From contig JASANH010000900.1 of the NCBI GenBank assembly GCA_030248295.1, positions 124,001 through 188,000 on the forward strand: a stretch of DNA of 64,000 bases, written 5' to 3'. Below the pieces are notes generated by a model. It was not told where the DNA came from. It saw only the letters and a list, made by a program, of their open reading frames with translations, and did no database searches. Source of the DNA: Mesodorylaimus sp. YZB2_4. Taxonomy: Eukaryota; Nematoda; Enoplea; Dorylaimida; Dorylaimidae. Shown here piece after piece: positions 33,227 to 44,425 of this stretch (within the stretch, counting starts at the first letter, position 1; every line of letters starts with the position of its first letter). The position numbers were made by a program, and so were the translations under genes.

Positions 33227-33300
33227 TATATAGCCATATACCTAGCCACAGCCATATATAGCCATATACCTAGCCACAGCCATATATAGCCATATACCTG
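33227..33300. repeat. 28-bp tandem repeat, 2.6 copies
   Basis: The unit TATATAGCCATATACCTAGC followed by CACAGCCA occurs at 33227-33254 and 33255-33282 without change, then partly at 33283-33300. Confidence 0.9.
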
Positions 33301-35147
33301 TGTACATGGACAGGTAATCCCAGCCTTAATTCTTCAGACAAAGAGGATTGTGAATACAGGCGCATTGTCTACGCGATAATGCAAATACTGGGCCTGAAAC
33401 ATAAACTGCCTTGTGTTTTTAATTACGAATTACTGCAGAGAAACTGCCGCGCGCCAACAGGCTCTACAAACTGTACGATATCTCTAGTAGAGCACGGGTA
33501 TTGTCCAGTAGTGTACAGTGACTTGAGCTTGTTGGACACTGTACAGCGATAACACATGCAATGCATACCTTTACACTCTACTGTAAAGTGCGTTCACTGT
33601 GGCTAAACTGAAGTCTACTTCACCCAAATTTCTTAGCCGCACATGTCATCCACTGACTGCGATGCTTCTTACATTCAGTATTTACAGCAAGTATTTTACT
33701 AATCTGTTATCGCTGATCACCATATTTATTTGCAAGGTGTCTTGTGATTGTGGCAGTACTTCTATTCCACTCTAGAGTCCTTGCAATATGACAGTAAGCC
33801 GCATCAAAGTGCCCGCCAGTGTGAATCACTCACAGCGAAAGATGTGTTTGAACTACCCACCCACTATATTTATCGTTCTTTCAAAAACATTTTAATCTGA
33901 TCATACACTGCGGGTTCTTTGCGCATGTCCCTTGGGGCCCAAGTCCAGCAAGGAACGAGTCCGACTGCTGGAGATGAAGATTTAAAGTCGACATTCCACT
34001 CGAGATCCAAACTGAAGAAATTAATAGACCTTGTGATGATGACTAGTGATGTTGATGCCTTTTGCAGAAACAATGGCACGAGGCCTTTGGATATTCTCAA
34101 CACATACTGTACTGTACATGTATCTAACGTATAACTGGGAACACCATGCATTCAGTAAATTTTGAACGTGCGGCCCCAGTATCCCTCCAAAATGAGGGCT
34201 CGCTCTCTCCAAAAAACCATAACATCGTGGGGAGGAGGTCCGAGTAAAGCACCCTGTCGACCACTATATGATAATTTCTGCAGCAGTAGTCATATGTGCC
34301 ACTTGAGTCATATGTTTTTGTGCACAAAGAAAGCCCTGAATGGTCCTGAAGGGACACTGACGATTCTGACACTGATACCCAAAGCACTAGCATCCATTCG
34401 GGGTAGCTGAAGAGATGGGTCTCAAGCGCAGGAGAGCCCTGCTGGTCCTAACGGGGTCGACGAGAGACTCTGACAACTCTGACACCAATGCTGGTGGACT
34501 TGACTCGAAATGCAGTGGCTGGCCGTACGCTGACTCCGAAAACACTGAGACCTACTGATTTTCGATGTTTCTACGGGTCCCCCCTCGCTATCTCGGGGAA
34601 GCCCTGGCCCCAACAAGGGGTGATGCTCTGAAACTTTATGGCTTGTTTTGCCGTTTATGGACCGAAAGGTATCGACGCTTGTTTTGACGGTTCCCGATGT
34701 TGACTGCTGAGGCCGCCCAGTGCTAACTCGAGTAGCTTCCCCGCGTAACACCTGCTTCACGCTATCGTTCAGCTGTGAATTAAAAAACGACTTTCAAGTT
34801 ATGTAACGTCAAAAGTTTACTTAAAATTTGATCTATTCCCAAAAAAGGGCGAGAATGTGCGGTCTCGCAACCCTTTACCAACCACTGTACACTCAAGTCT
34901 CTTACCAGTACACTGTGCAATGATAAATTACACAATAATACACTCATAGCAGATACAGCAAAGTCACGTCACAAGTGCAGCTCATTTTGTCATCATACTG
35001 TGCACAGTAAACATCCTCCACCCATCGGCCTATCGAGAAGACCTCATAAACTGACGGGCTCGGCAATCGTGCACGATCGTGAGCGCAGTTGGAGGGGATG
35101 AGTGTGAGATATGGTTTGCGGCGAGAAAAATGTACTCGGCTGGTATT

Positions 35148-38100
35148 CTATAAGTTGGCCGATCGAGCTTCCCATGTATCATCTTCTCGACCCTGAGCAA
35201 TTTTCTCATCCAACATGCGAAAGAATTCCAATTGGCTATCGGTCAATCTCTGACTGAAAAAAAAAACTAACTAATATTGACTGTGTTGCCAAGTTCAGAC
35301 CGGCAGCAATTGCTCAGAAAGTGGCACGCATATGCGCATACAATAGGCGAGAGGATGTGATATTGAGCAGTGATCAATCTACAGTAAGCGAGGGGAGGAA
35401 CGAGAGACTGGCGTTATCTTGCCAGAGGAAACGTGAAATATTGTGCTTGGCAGTGGGAGCAGTTCTTCAGGAAATATGAGAACGGTGTGGATTGGGAGAT
35501 GGTACCTGATCGTGAGCAAGTTTTGGGATGGGTGGCAAACCCATATTTGAGTGGTAATTGCCCGTACCAGCCTCCACAGCCCCACTGCAAGATGGGAAAG
35601 CCCGCAGTACCACAACCGCGTAAACAACCTAAGCCTAATCCGAGACTTAACGTAAGCCTAATCCCCCAACCTAATCTCAGATTTCGAAGCGGGGGCTAAA
35701 CTACAGAAGAGCTTGAACTGTACAGCAGTGCAGATGACAGCTTGGCGCAGTACAACCGTATACAGTATAGCAATGCAGAAAGGGGCGACCCCGTCACGTC
35801 AGCCACTTACTTATTTCTAGACACTTGAGACGTAAGCAGTCGCTCCTGGAAATTTTTGTGCAATCTATCGGGGGTAAGTGGGGAATCGGGATTTGAGTCT
35901 GTCTCCGTATTACTCCTATGTGACGAGCCCGGTGTCCTGGGACTGGCGCTCGACCCCCGTCCCCCGTTCTCCAATAATGTTCCCAATGAATGTAGTATGG
36001 AACCGTTTTGTTGCTGACCCGATGTTGGACTAGTGCCATTCGTGCCGTCGATATTTCTCGAAGACGACGCACCGGAACCGAGTCGTCGTCCGAAAAGGCC
36101 ACCGACGACGCCACCTCCATTGGCCGTCGTTTTGAAGCCGAAACCAGACGACGAAGCTTGGTAGTCTGCAAAACATACATTTGCAGAATTGGATTTCTGT
36201 CAACGTTAAGTGCAAAAAGGGCGATGCTTTTTTCCTGTAGGCGGCATTTTTGACTCGTTTTCAGTCCAGGGACCAATTCAATTAGCATTTGTTGGCATGT
36301 GGCCCAATCAGACTTCACACTCTGCTTCTGACGCTTATTGGCCACACGACCTTTTTGGGTGTCGGTCAATGAACAGTAATTAGTGATTAGCTTGCACACG
36401 TCTCGCTCTAATTATAAAAATAAGAGGGTGCACAGTTTTGAAATGTTGTTGATGGCTTTACTCCTGCTCTCTTTGAGAATTGCATTGACTCGAGTACCCT
36501 AATGATGGTCATTAGCCTTAGAAACGTGGATGGGGCGTGGATAAACACAAATAGGACAGAAGGTGTGGTACTAAGTAAGGTCACAATAAGGATTTTTGCA
36601 AAAAAATTTTCAACTAATCGCCCTCGATTTGCAATTTTCCAGTACAGCACCCCCACCAGAAACGCCATTCACGAGGTGGAAAACAGCAAATAACAGCTCG
36701 TTCTAGGCTCAAAAAGCAGCCCGCTGACACATCGACTTGGCCGTGATCGTCTAGTTGGTTAGAACATTACGTTGTGGCCGTAATAACCCAGGTTCGAATC
36801 GGTCACGGCAAGGTTTTGCATACTAGAATAGATGGACTGGATACATATGCATCATGAATGAATCGAACCCTGAACTGCTGGTTTGCATTTTGCAAAATCC
36901 TTGGCATTTTCTACTCGCTCATCTACTTGAACTCCAGAAAAGGATCCAAGAGATGTCGTCGCATGTCCACGGGGATCTAATCGGCCGTGGTCCCTGGCCA
37001 GTTGGATGAAGTTCGGAAAAGCAGGTCTGCTGAAGAGCATTTGCGAAGTTGCTAATCTACATTCCACTTGCTCAATGCTCAATTTTCCCTCAGGTTCGTT
37101 CAGCAAGTTCTTGACGATGTTGCCTGTGCTGACACAGCTTTTCCACCTCATCGCGTCTCGAAATAACTAGTCCCACTTTCTCCTCTTTGAACTCGGAAAT
37201 TATTGAAAACCACTCAAATAGCTTTTCGCAAAGTTATGCGCCTTTTGAAAAAAACTTGTGCTCATCTCTTTGTGTAAAGAAAAAGCCAAGAAATGAGCCA
37301 AAGGCAAAAGGCTGCTTCGTAGTGATGTGTTGTTTGTCTGGAAGAAAAGACAGTTGAAACGTGGATGGCAAAAATTTTGCGGCTAATGATGAGTGGGAAC
37401 CACTCAAAGTCAGAATGGGGACACGTACACTTTTTGTCTAAAGGACCAAGAGACACACACGTAGAACCATGGACGGGAGTCGAATCCGTCGTTCAGATCA
37501 CCGATTTAGCGTCGTCCCGCTCAAGGATAAGGATTTTGTGCATGCATGTATGTGATTGCTGATGCTTCAGTCCACTACAATGACTGCTTACTCCAAGTGT
37601 CTGATGGGGAAGACAGACTCAAGCTCTCAACCTAAGGATGGACAATGTCTACAGCACAGAGCCCGTCCGTAATCGAATAATGACTGAAGGTAATGTGATA
37701 CAATCATTCAGATGTAGCCAAGCCCTCGACAAACACTTCACTCCCAATAATCCTAATCGCAATCCCACAGGAGTATGTGTCCGGCCACTTTGCTCTCCAC
37801 GAAAATGATACCAGGCACTATACAAAAAGGAGACATTTCTTCTGTTCTTTGAGCATTTTTTCTGATCCCTACTGCAAACACTTGGAAAAAAGACGCCACG
37901 TAATTATTTGCCCACACTTAAATTGCGTCTCTACGAGTTCTCTTTCGAGAGCTTATTTGAAGAGGCAATGGACTGTCTTGGCACACAGCTCACATTCCTT
38001 CATGGTGACCAATGTGCCCCCTCCCTCCAGGCACTATTCCAATGACAGCAGCAACAAGCGCACGCGCTCGATTTCCAGTTGAACCCGCCCTTCTTATCAC

Positions 38101-39715
38101 CTGCCTTCAAATCCCTTATCTAATCCAGTATAGACATCGATCAACGAGGCACGACATGGCGGTGGCAAATCCCCAGTGGCCGTCGGTGCATTTGAAGCTA
38201 TAGAAATTGTTACAGATGACGTCCCGTCTCTACGAAGCTTCACAGACTAAGCGAAGATTCATCGCCTAGGTTTGCTCCTGCTGCGAAAAAAAGCCCACGC
38301 CGAGGAGCAATGAGGAAGTAGGACTGCCGCCCTCAATTGAAGAACGAGTCTGGCAGGAATTGACTGGGGCATTTTTAAAGGCAAAACAGGAAGACGAGCA
38401 AACGGACAAGGCGCCCGCCCGGATCTACGCTGTCCATGTTATATAAACAAAGGGGCATAATTAAGGGGGCAGAAGTGACCAAGTGATGGCTAATGCTTCA
38501 GAAGATGGGCCTTCTGTAATCGTAATTAGTCATTTCGTGCCGGCCCCGAATAATGTAATGAAGAAAGACCCGGCTTGTTCATCTGATTATAGTTTCCGAA
38601 CTGTCTAATGAGCCATTCAGCCAAAAATACACTCCTATGTACAGTAACGCGGATCATGCACATAATTGTGACCATTATTCGAAACCACATTTTACCACGT
38701 TTCCTTTGTTAAACCTGAACCATGTTTTATCCACAGATTGTTCGCTGTTTTGAACATCTTTGTACAAACTATGTCTTCAAATGGTTTTTCTTTCAAATTG
38801 CAGTTTAGCCAACACACAATAGGCTGTCTGTTACTTTCAAGTATTTGTCTCTTTTCTGTTTCGATTCCTCATTCTAAAACTGCTCCACATTGCAAACCAA
38901 CCCACCAAGGTTCGAATCAGGAGTTTTTTCTAAAATTTACAAATTGGAAAAACTTTTTACGTTTTCTTCAACAACATGATTTTAAAACGAATCGAAAGCA
39001 AAGAGCAAAGTAGAAGCCCCTGAAAATGATCTGGTGCTACATTAGAACAGGAAAACGTCAGGAGACCTGTGCAACACGAGACGCTCGTCTGGAACTCGTC
39101 CCTTCTGACTGAGCGTGCGTGCGACTACATATTTGCAACCTTCTTGGAAACACGAAAAACATAGACTACCTCAAAAAAACGAGATTGGTTTGAAAGAGAA
39201 AAAAGTGTTTTACATTTCGCTTGCATCCTGCGCACTAAAAATCAGCGAGGTATGAATAAGAGCTTTCGAATTATGTGAACTGCTGGCAAAAAAGGCTTGC
39301 GACAGCGTAAAGTATTGTAAAACATAAAATAAGTGAGTCTGCGATCTTTAAGCCAAAAATTTGAATTCGCGCGCTTGATTTCAAATGGATGACAAAGTAC
39401 CTGCGGCTGTGCTAGTTCAAAATTTTGTGCTTATGTGCAATTTCAGAATTTTGAAATTCGCGACTTACCATCGTTTGACGATGAATTATTTTTTTTAACT
39501 TTTTTATATTTTGACTTTTTGGGCCCTCGTATTTTTCCACCGGTATTTTCTGTTCCATTACCAACTCGTTGTTCGTGCAAAAGCTTATCCTCGTCCGGCG
39601 ATGAGTTGACGGAATCGTCATTTTTCGGATACAAATCACAGTTATTGCGATCAGACACCGGGCCCGAAGTCGCGTTGCCACGATTCGTTAATAATTTCCC
39701 GTTTAGACATCCCAT
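35148..39715 (-). CDS. C1orf21-like N-terminally lipidated protein
   Basis: Three exons on the minus strand: 39715-39469 (GATG/GTAAGT, phase 1), 36165-35811 (TTTTGCAG/ACTACC to AATAA/GTAAGT, phase 2) and 35253-35148 (TTTTTCAG/TCAGAG to TAG), 235 aa. The phases agree at both joins. It begins MGCLNGK, a context for N-myristoylation at Gly2 and palmitoylation at Cys3, so the protein is probably membrane-tethered. The middle is lysine- then Gly/Ser/Thr-rich and probably disordered (GGGVVGGLF; RTPGSSHRSNTETDSNPDS). The last exon encodes DSQLEFFRMLDEKIAQGRE, which closely matches from memory the C-terminal EFFRMLDEKI motif of vertebrate C1orf21, itself an MGC-starting protein. It is roughly twice as long as C1orf21, mostly in the linker. 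Molecular function of the family is unknown. The CpG-rich stretch at 40.33-40.65 kb may be its promoter. Confidence 0.85.
36740..36810 (+). pseudogene. tRNA-His pseudogene (GTG anticodon retained)
   Basis: Nearly identical to the tRNA at 33.0 kb but in the opposite orientation and with a 2-nt deletion in the 3' side of the T-stem: CAGGTTCGAATCGGTCACGG where the intact copy has ...AATCCTGGTCACGG. One extra T is present in the D-loop (AGTTGGTT). The broken T-stem should prevent normal folding. It lies inside intron 1 of the C1orf21-like gene. Confidence 0.8.
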
Positions 39716-42456
39716 CGAAAAATGAAATCCATTTCAATTTTCAAACAATATAAATTAAAGGGTTGAAAAATTTGGATTATGCAAAGTCACAAAATTTTAG
39801 TAAAATATTTTATAAGCCTTTAAAGATTCTGACTTTATCAGTTAAAAAATTGCAAAACAATAATTGCTTGCCAATTGGTCCTATTAGAAATCGGCTAATA
39901 AGAAAATATAACTCTGACATTTTTCTGGTTTCAGCTGATCAAAATCAGTTTCCAAATTTCATCATTTAATAATGTCTAATATTTTGCAGAATCGAAACCA
40001 TCGGAGTCTCTGATTGCTTAAATGGGATTCAAATATTTGCCTTTTAAATATCAATTGGCTAAGAATTTGGTATAATCGGGATTATTTGATAATAAGGGGA
40101 TCAAAAAATAGGAATTAGTGAAGGACGCGTGTACTGGCGGGCCAAATAGTTTTCTTGGCGCCTGCAATGAAAAAAGTGAAAAATAAACGATTTTGTAAGC
40201 AATAAAAATTTTATTGGAGCGTCTGGTAAGGGAATGTGGTAAATCGGAAGCGGGTCTTGTTGTGGTCAATCAAGGCTAAGGAAAGGCCAAATCCTTTTGT
40301 GGCACGCTTGGTTGCCTTCTTAACTCTGTTTTACTCAATTCGATTCGAGACTGGGACGCGGTTTATATTGGCGCCTTATACGCCAGCCGAGGCAACCGAG
40401 GACACGTTCCGATCAACACTGGCTTCTTCGTTCAGGCTTGCATTTCTCGAGCTTTTCGCCTCTCCTCGCCGCGCCGCCACCTCTTCGATTTTTACACTCG
40501 AAACGCGGCGGCCGTTGGTTGTCGTCAATGCCGGCGCCCCCGCCAGTCTCGTTTCGATTCAAGCCGGCCATCTAGCGTGCTAGCCGTGCCGTGTGTTCGG
40601 CCAGCAGCTAGCCGAGGGACACGACCGACAGATAAAAAAAAGCGTTAGCTGCCTCTCGATGCGCATTGACGCAAGAGACGACGAAAATTGACTGGATAGA
40701 AAAGGAAGGGCAAAAAGCGAGTAACCGAGGCGATGGATCGGTGCCAAGCCTAACCAGGGGCTGATCATGATTAGGTGTTATTAAGGAGCACACCAGGCCC
40801 GATGAGACCCCTTCAAATTATAACGCCAGCCACTTTTAAGAATCGGCTCACTTCGAACAGTCTACTGTACAAGTTTGAGGCACCTCGGACCCGTTATCCG
40901 TCGAGCAGACATCGGACTAGTCGGCTGGCGTGCGGTCACTCATCGACTCCGAGCACTCCATCACCCAAACAGCAGCTGTCCTGCAGCCATGCTGCGTTGA
41001 AAAAAGCTTTCAAGGCTTTGTTAATTGAGCGAGGTCGTTTTTAGACGCGCTAAATCTTCTCTTTTGGCTCGATCGATCATGGCCATATATGGCAGGGGCA
41101 GATGGTGGAAATGGTTTCCCCTCCTGTACGGAGTCCCGTCCAGGAAATGCGTCGGTTAGGCTTCTCTTAGCGTCTATCCACGTTTCACATATCCTCCAAC
41201 TATCGCCATTCTTTCTAGTCCATTTTCGATCGATGTGAAAATGAAAGCGTTGCGAGAAATCGATAACATAATGAGGAAGGCATGAACCCATGCTTTTTTC
41301 GTCTAGCTTGACCTACACAAAACTGCGTGAAAAGAAAGCAAAAGTGGTTTTTTTGGAGGATAGTTTATTTTTCAGGATCTGACGAAGCCGCAGGCAGAAT
41401 CAGATGCCAAAGTTCATTTTTCAAACATTCCAGCTAAAAATAAGTTGCATTTTCGTGAAATTACGTCAGGGTACAAAACTTTTCTTTCAGGCACAGTAGT
41501 TTCTCACGACGAAAAATTCCGGAGACCAGAAACTGGTAAATTATTTGAGCCATTTTCTTCGTTTCGCTAAACAGCAAAAACCGCAAACATTTTTAAAAGT
41601 GCAGCAATAAAAATATAATGCGTTAAAAAACGAGATCAATTAAAATAAGGCAACCAGTCACATTTTCCCTGAAAACACGTGTTCCATGTAGTCGTTACAA
41701 ATTTGATGATTTTTCGAAACGACTCATCTGGCTCAAATTCTTTCGTGCGTAAGCACGAATCGAATAAATGGTGATTGGTTGGATAAAATTAGACATTTCT
41801 TTTCCAGACCAGGCACGACTCGACTATTCTGTGCTTTTCTCTAGTTCTCATTATCCTAGCTTATTATTGAATTAGAAGAAAGAAGGAAAGAATTCGATCG
41901 AAACGTGAGAAACGTGAAATTTAAAAAATCTGTGCCTAGCTGTGCGCTCTGAAGCCCTGATTGACATGGCTTTCATTAAGGAGACATGAAAGTGAAACGA
42001 CCCGATAGGAACTGTGCATACTGTAGGAGGCTGTGACTACAGACAGTATTTCACTGGTCACAGATGCTGAGATCCTATCCAAATAAAGAATTGGAACAAT
42101 TTCTTTTATGTAATAACTCGAATAATCCTGGGGAGAATTTCGTGGCACCTGCTGATTTGCTATAATGAGCCATTCTTGACCAAAGGTAAAACTGCTAGGG
42201 AGGGGCTCAGGGATTCTTTCTTGCGTAGCTATATTCGACTAAAGCGAGATTGGTTGGGATAAAATTAGAAACTATGGCAAAAGTGCTGTAGCTCTGTCTG
42301 AGCACCTTCCGTCTTCACGGCTTCTTCGCGACGTAAGCAAGGCGTAAGACGTCCCTGAACTCCTTGCTTACATCCACTGGTCAAAGTTTGGCTTCTGGCT
42401 GTCTAGGATTTGCGGTATGTGCGTAGGCAACATCTTACTTCCGCGTAGCCCTTTGT
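39716..42456. other. Upstream region of the C1orf21-like gene; CpG-rich island, no gene supported
   Basis: 40330-40650 is much richer in CG dinucleotides than its surroundings, consistent with a TATA-less promoter for the minus-strand gene. Plus-strand ORFs at 40236-40583 and 40775-41044 are open but show no family resemblance. The rest is AT-rich. Confidence 0.4.
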
Positions 42457-42505
42457 TTTACCACATCACCAAACGCTTATGCGTAATCGAGGGTGAAGGG
42501 AACTC
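42457..42505 (-). repeat. SINE tail/body fragment
   Basis: TTTACCACATCACCAAACGC, TTATGCGTAATCGAGGGTGA, AGGGAA: the same tail and body as at 28.66 kb, without the tRNA-like head. Confidence 0.65.
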
Positions 42506-43980
42506 GCGCGGAGTGGACCTTCTCTCATCTGCGAAGCGTACCTCAGAAAGCATACAGAATAGAGTTTATGCAGATTTTACGCAATTTCTCACCACGAAAC
42601 TATTTCCAAGTTCCTGTGCTGTAGACGGAGCGATCATTCTGCTATTCTGTGCTCTATGTGTATGTCAATCTGGGGTGGGTCTCTTACCATGCCACTCCGT
42701 CAGTCGCTAAGCAACTTAGTTTAGGCATGTCCCGCCAAATTACGCGCCGTGGCCTTATGCCCTATGTACAATCAGACGTTCAACATCTGCGTGAACAATC
42801 TCGTTTGAGGCTGCTCAGGGTGGGCGGAAGTAGGAGAGAAATGGACGGGGGAGGGTGCAGGTCTTTAATGAAAGTCCACTTTTGTAAGCTTTCAAGAGAT
42901 GCTCTGCGCGAGCTACCTATTATTGCAAGTCACCAATGCGTACTGCATTTTACAGCAAAGGACTACAGACGGGACTCCCTGACGGACCAACCGACTGCTT
43001 GCCTGAGCTCCTTAGAGACCAGTGGCAGAAGAAGCAACCTAAAAGAAGCAAAGAAGATAAAATTGGTGCCATGGAATCGTTCTGATTACCATAGGCGGCA
43101 AGCTGATAAGCACACTATCTTTAGTTGAACGGCTCCAAAATAAGAAAAAAGATTGTAAATTTTCCTCGGGACCTTTGGAGGATCAGATGGTGCGATTCCA
43201 CCTGTTACACTGTGGGTGGAAGATGACATGCGCGAGAGCAGCTCTATGTAGCCCTGGACTCCATGACCATGAGCACTGTGCACCATGACCCTTGCCCTGA
43301 GCAGGATCCTGGCGCACTAACTAGCTTCCGCCTCTGGTCACCCATGGATGCCTAGGCCAGTTTACTTGACTTAACCGCGTTGGTGCAGAGTTTTTCTGAA
43401 GACGCTGTTGGACAAGGACTAAACACGCACTGCAGCCTCAGAATCAAGATGTTTGTGAATTTTCTTGTATATTTCGATTTTATTCTACATTAATCAGTGT
43501 AAAGTGCAAGATCATCATCATCGGCTGCATGATTTCATGCTGCTCGTGCTGACGGAGCGCGCCTAAAGTGGACACTTTTCTTTGGGTAGAGCGAACTGCA
43601 TGAGAAGTTGACTGGGTGGGACCGGGAGCGTCAAAAAACGCCTTTTTGAGTGGACTCACTATGTATAGCCCCTGTCTACTACGTTTCTCCATTAATGATT
43701 CGCATATTGAGCAAATCTGGCGTAATGACACCTCAGCGATTGCAAAAACGATACATGACGATGAAGGAGGGCGATCTGAGGCAGCGCACAAAAATTTAGG
43801 AGAAGGATGACCATGGCACAAGCAGAACGGCGGGCGTGAATTCACTTTTAAAACAATTTTTGCCGATTAAACGTAAAATCAATATTTTTCACCACGATCT
43901 ATTGAGAGATTTGATTTTGCGATGAAAGCAGAAAGCCGCATTATTGGTCAGTGGGTCACAAATATTCCACTTATCCTGTA
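42506..43980. other. No gene recognised
   Basis: A 159-codon plus-strand ORF (42649-43128) has no family resemblance or splice context and is probably chance. Confidence 0.35.
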
Positions 43981-44109
43981 AAGTATTCCAGAAATTCTAT
44001 TGGAAAAAGGGAGTCAGGGTGTATTAGGCGTTGGCTATGCTCTCTCGTCAATTCGTGCACTGGTTCAGGGAGCCGATCCGCCTCTCCTAAGTCAGGGCCA
44101 GCACGAGAC

Positions 44110-44425
44110 TGACGATGCGAGTGAGGTCGAGGTCGAGGTCGAGTGACTGGTCTGGTTGCAGGCATCTGGGGAGAACTAGTCTTGAGTTCCTGGTCTGGAC
44201 TTGCTCTGTGAGCACTCCAGGCTCAGGTCCGTCACAACTCCTTTGACGGCCGGCACGTGCGACTGCTCCCCGAATTGTGAGTCTGCACGACCCTCGTGGT
44301 GTGGTGGCGTAAAATATAACACGAGGTGTCCGTGGACTGCGTGGGACTGTTCCTGTGACTTACGCCATCGTCTGGTCAGCCCTAGTTTGCCAAGGGCGAG
44401 CCAAGGATTTCAAGGCCCCCGTGTG
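44110..44425 (-). repeat. Second copy of the dispersed retroelement segment seen at 17.0-17.3 kb
   Basis: Shares AGTTCCTGGTCTG, GCTCTGTGAGCACT, CTTTGACGGCCGGCACGTGC, TTGTGAGTCTGCACG, GAGGTGTCC.TGGAC and CTGGTCAGCCC with 17.0-17.3 kb in order and orientation. On the minus strand both encode HHxGRADSQFGEQ and then HVPAVKGV. Confidence 0.75.

Larger units (their letters stand above)
32470..35147. other. Intergenic with tRNA-His and a tandem repeat; no protein gene recognised
   Basis: Apart from the tRNA at 33.0 kb, the 28-bp tandem repeat at 33.2 kb and a short inverted repeat around 33511-33546 (GTGTACAGTG/CACTGTACAG), nothing is recognised. Confidence 0.4.

Noticed and set aside
33227-33300. 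CRISPR-like array
   Set aside because: Adjacent identical 28-bp units without spacers; a plain tandem repeat in a eukaryotic genome.
35794-36399. A 201-codon minus-strand ORF over the middle exon of the C1orf21-like gene
   Set aside because: It is in a different frame from the exon that fits the phase of both neighbours; its only support was length, due to the Ser/Gly-rich codon composition.
40236-41044. Plus-strand ORFs of 115 and 89 codons near a CpG-rich island
   Set aside because: More likely the promoter and leader region of the minus-strand C1orf21-like gene; no domain recognised.
42649-43128. 159-codon plus-strand ORF
   Set aside because: No family resemblance and no splice or promoter context; one chance ORF of this size is expected in a region this long.
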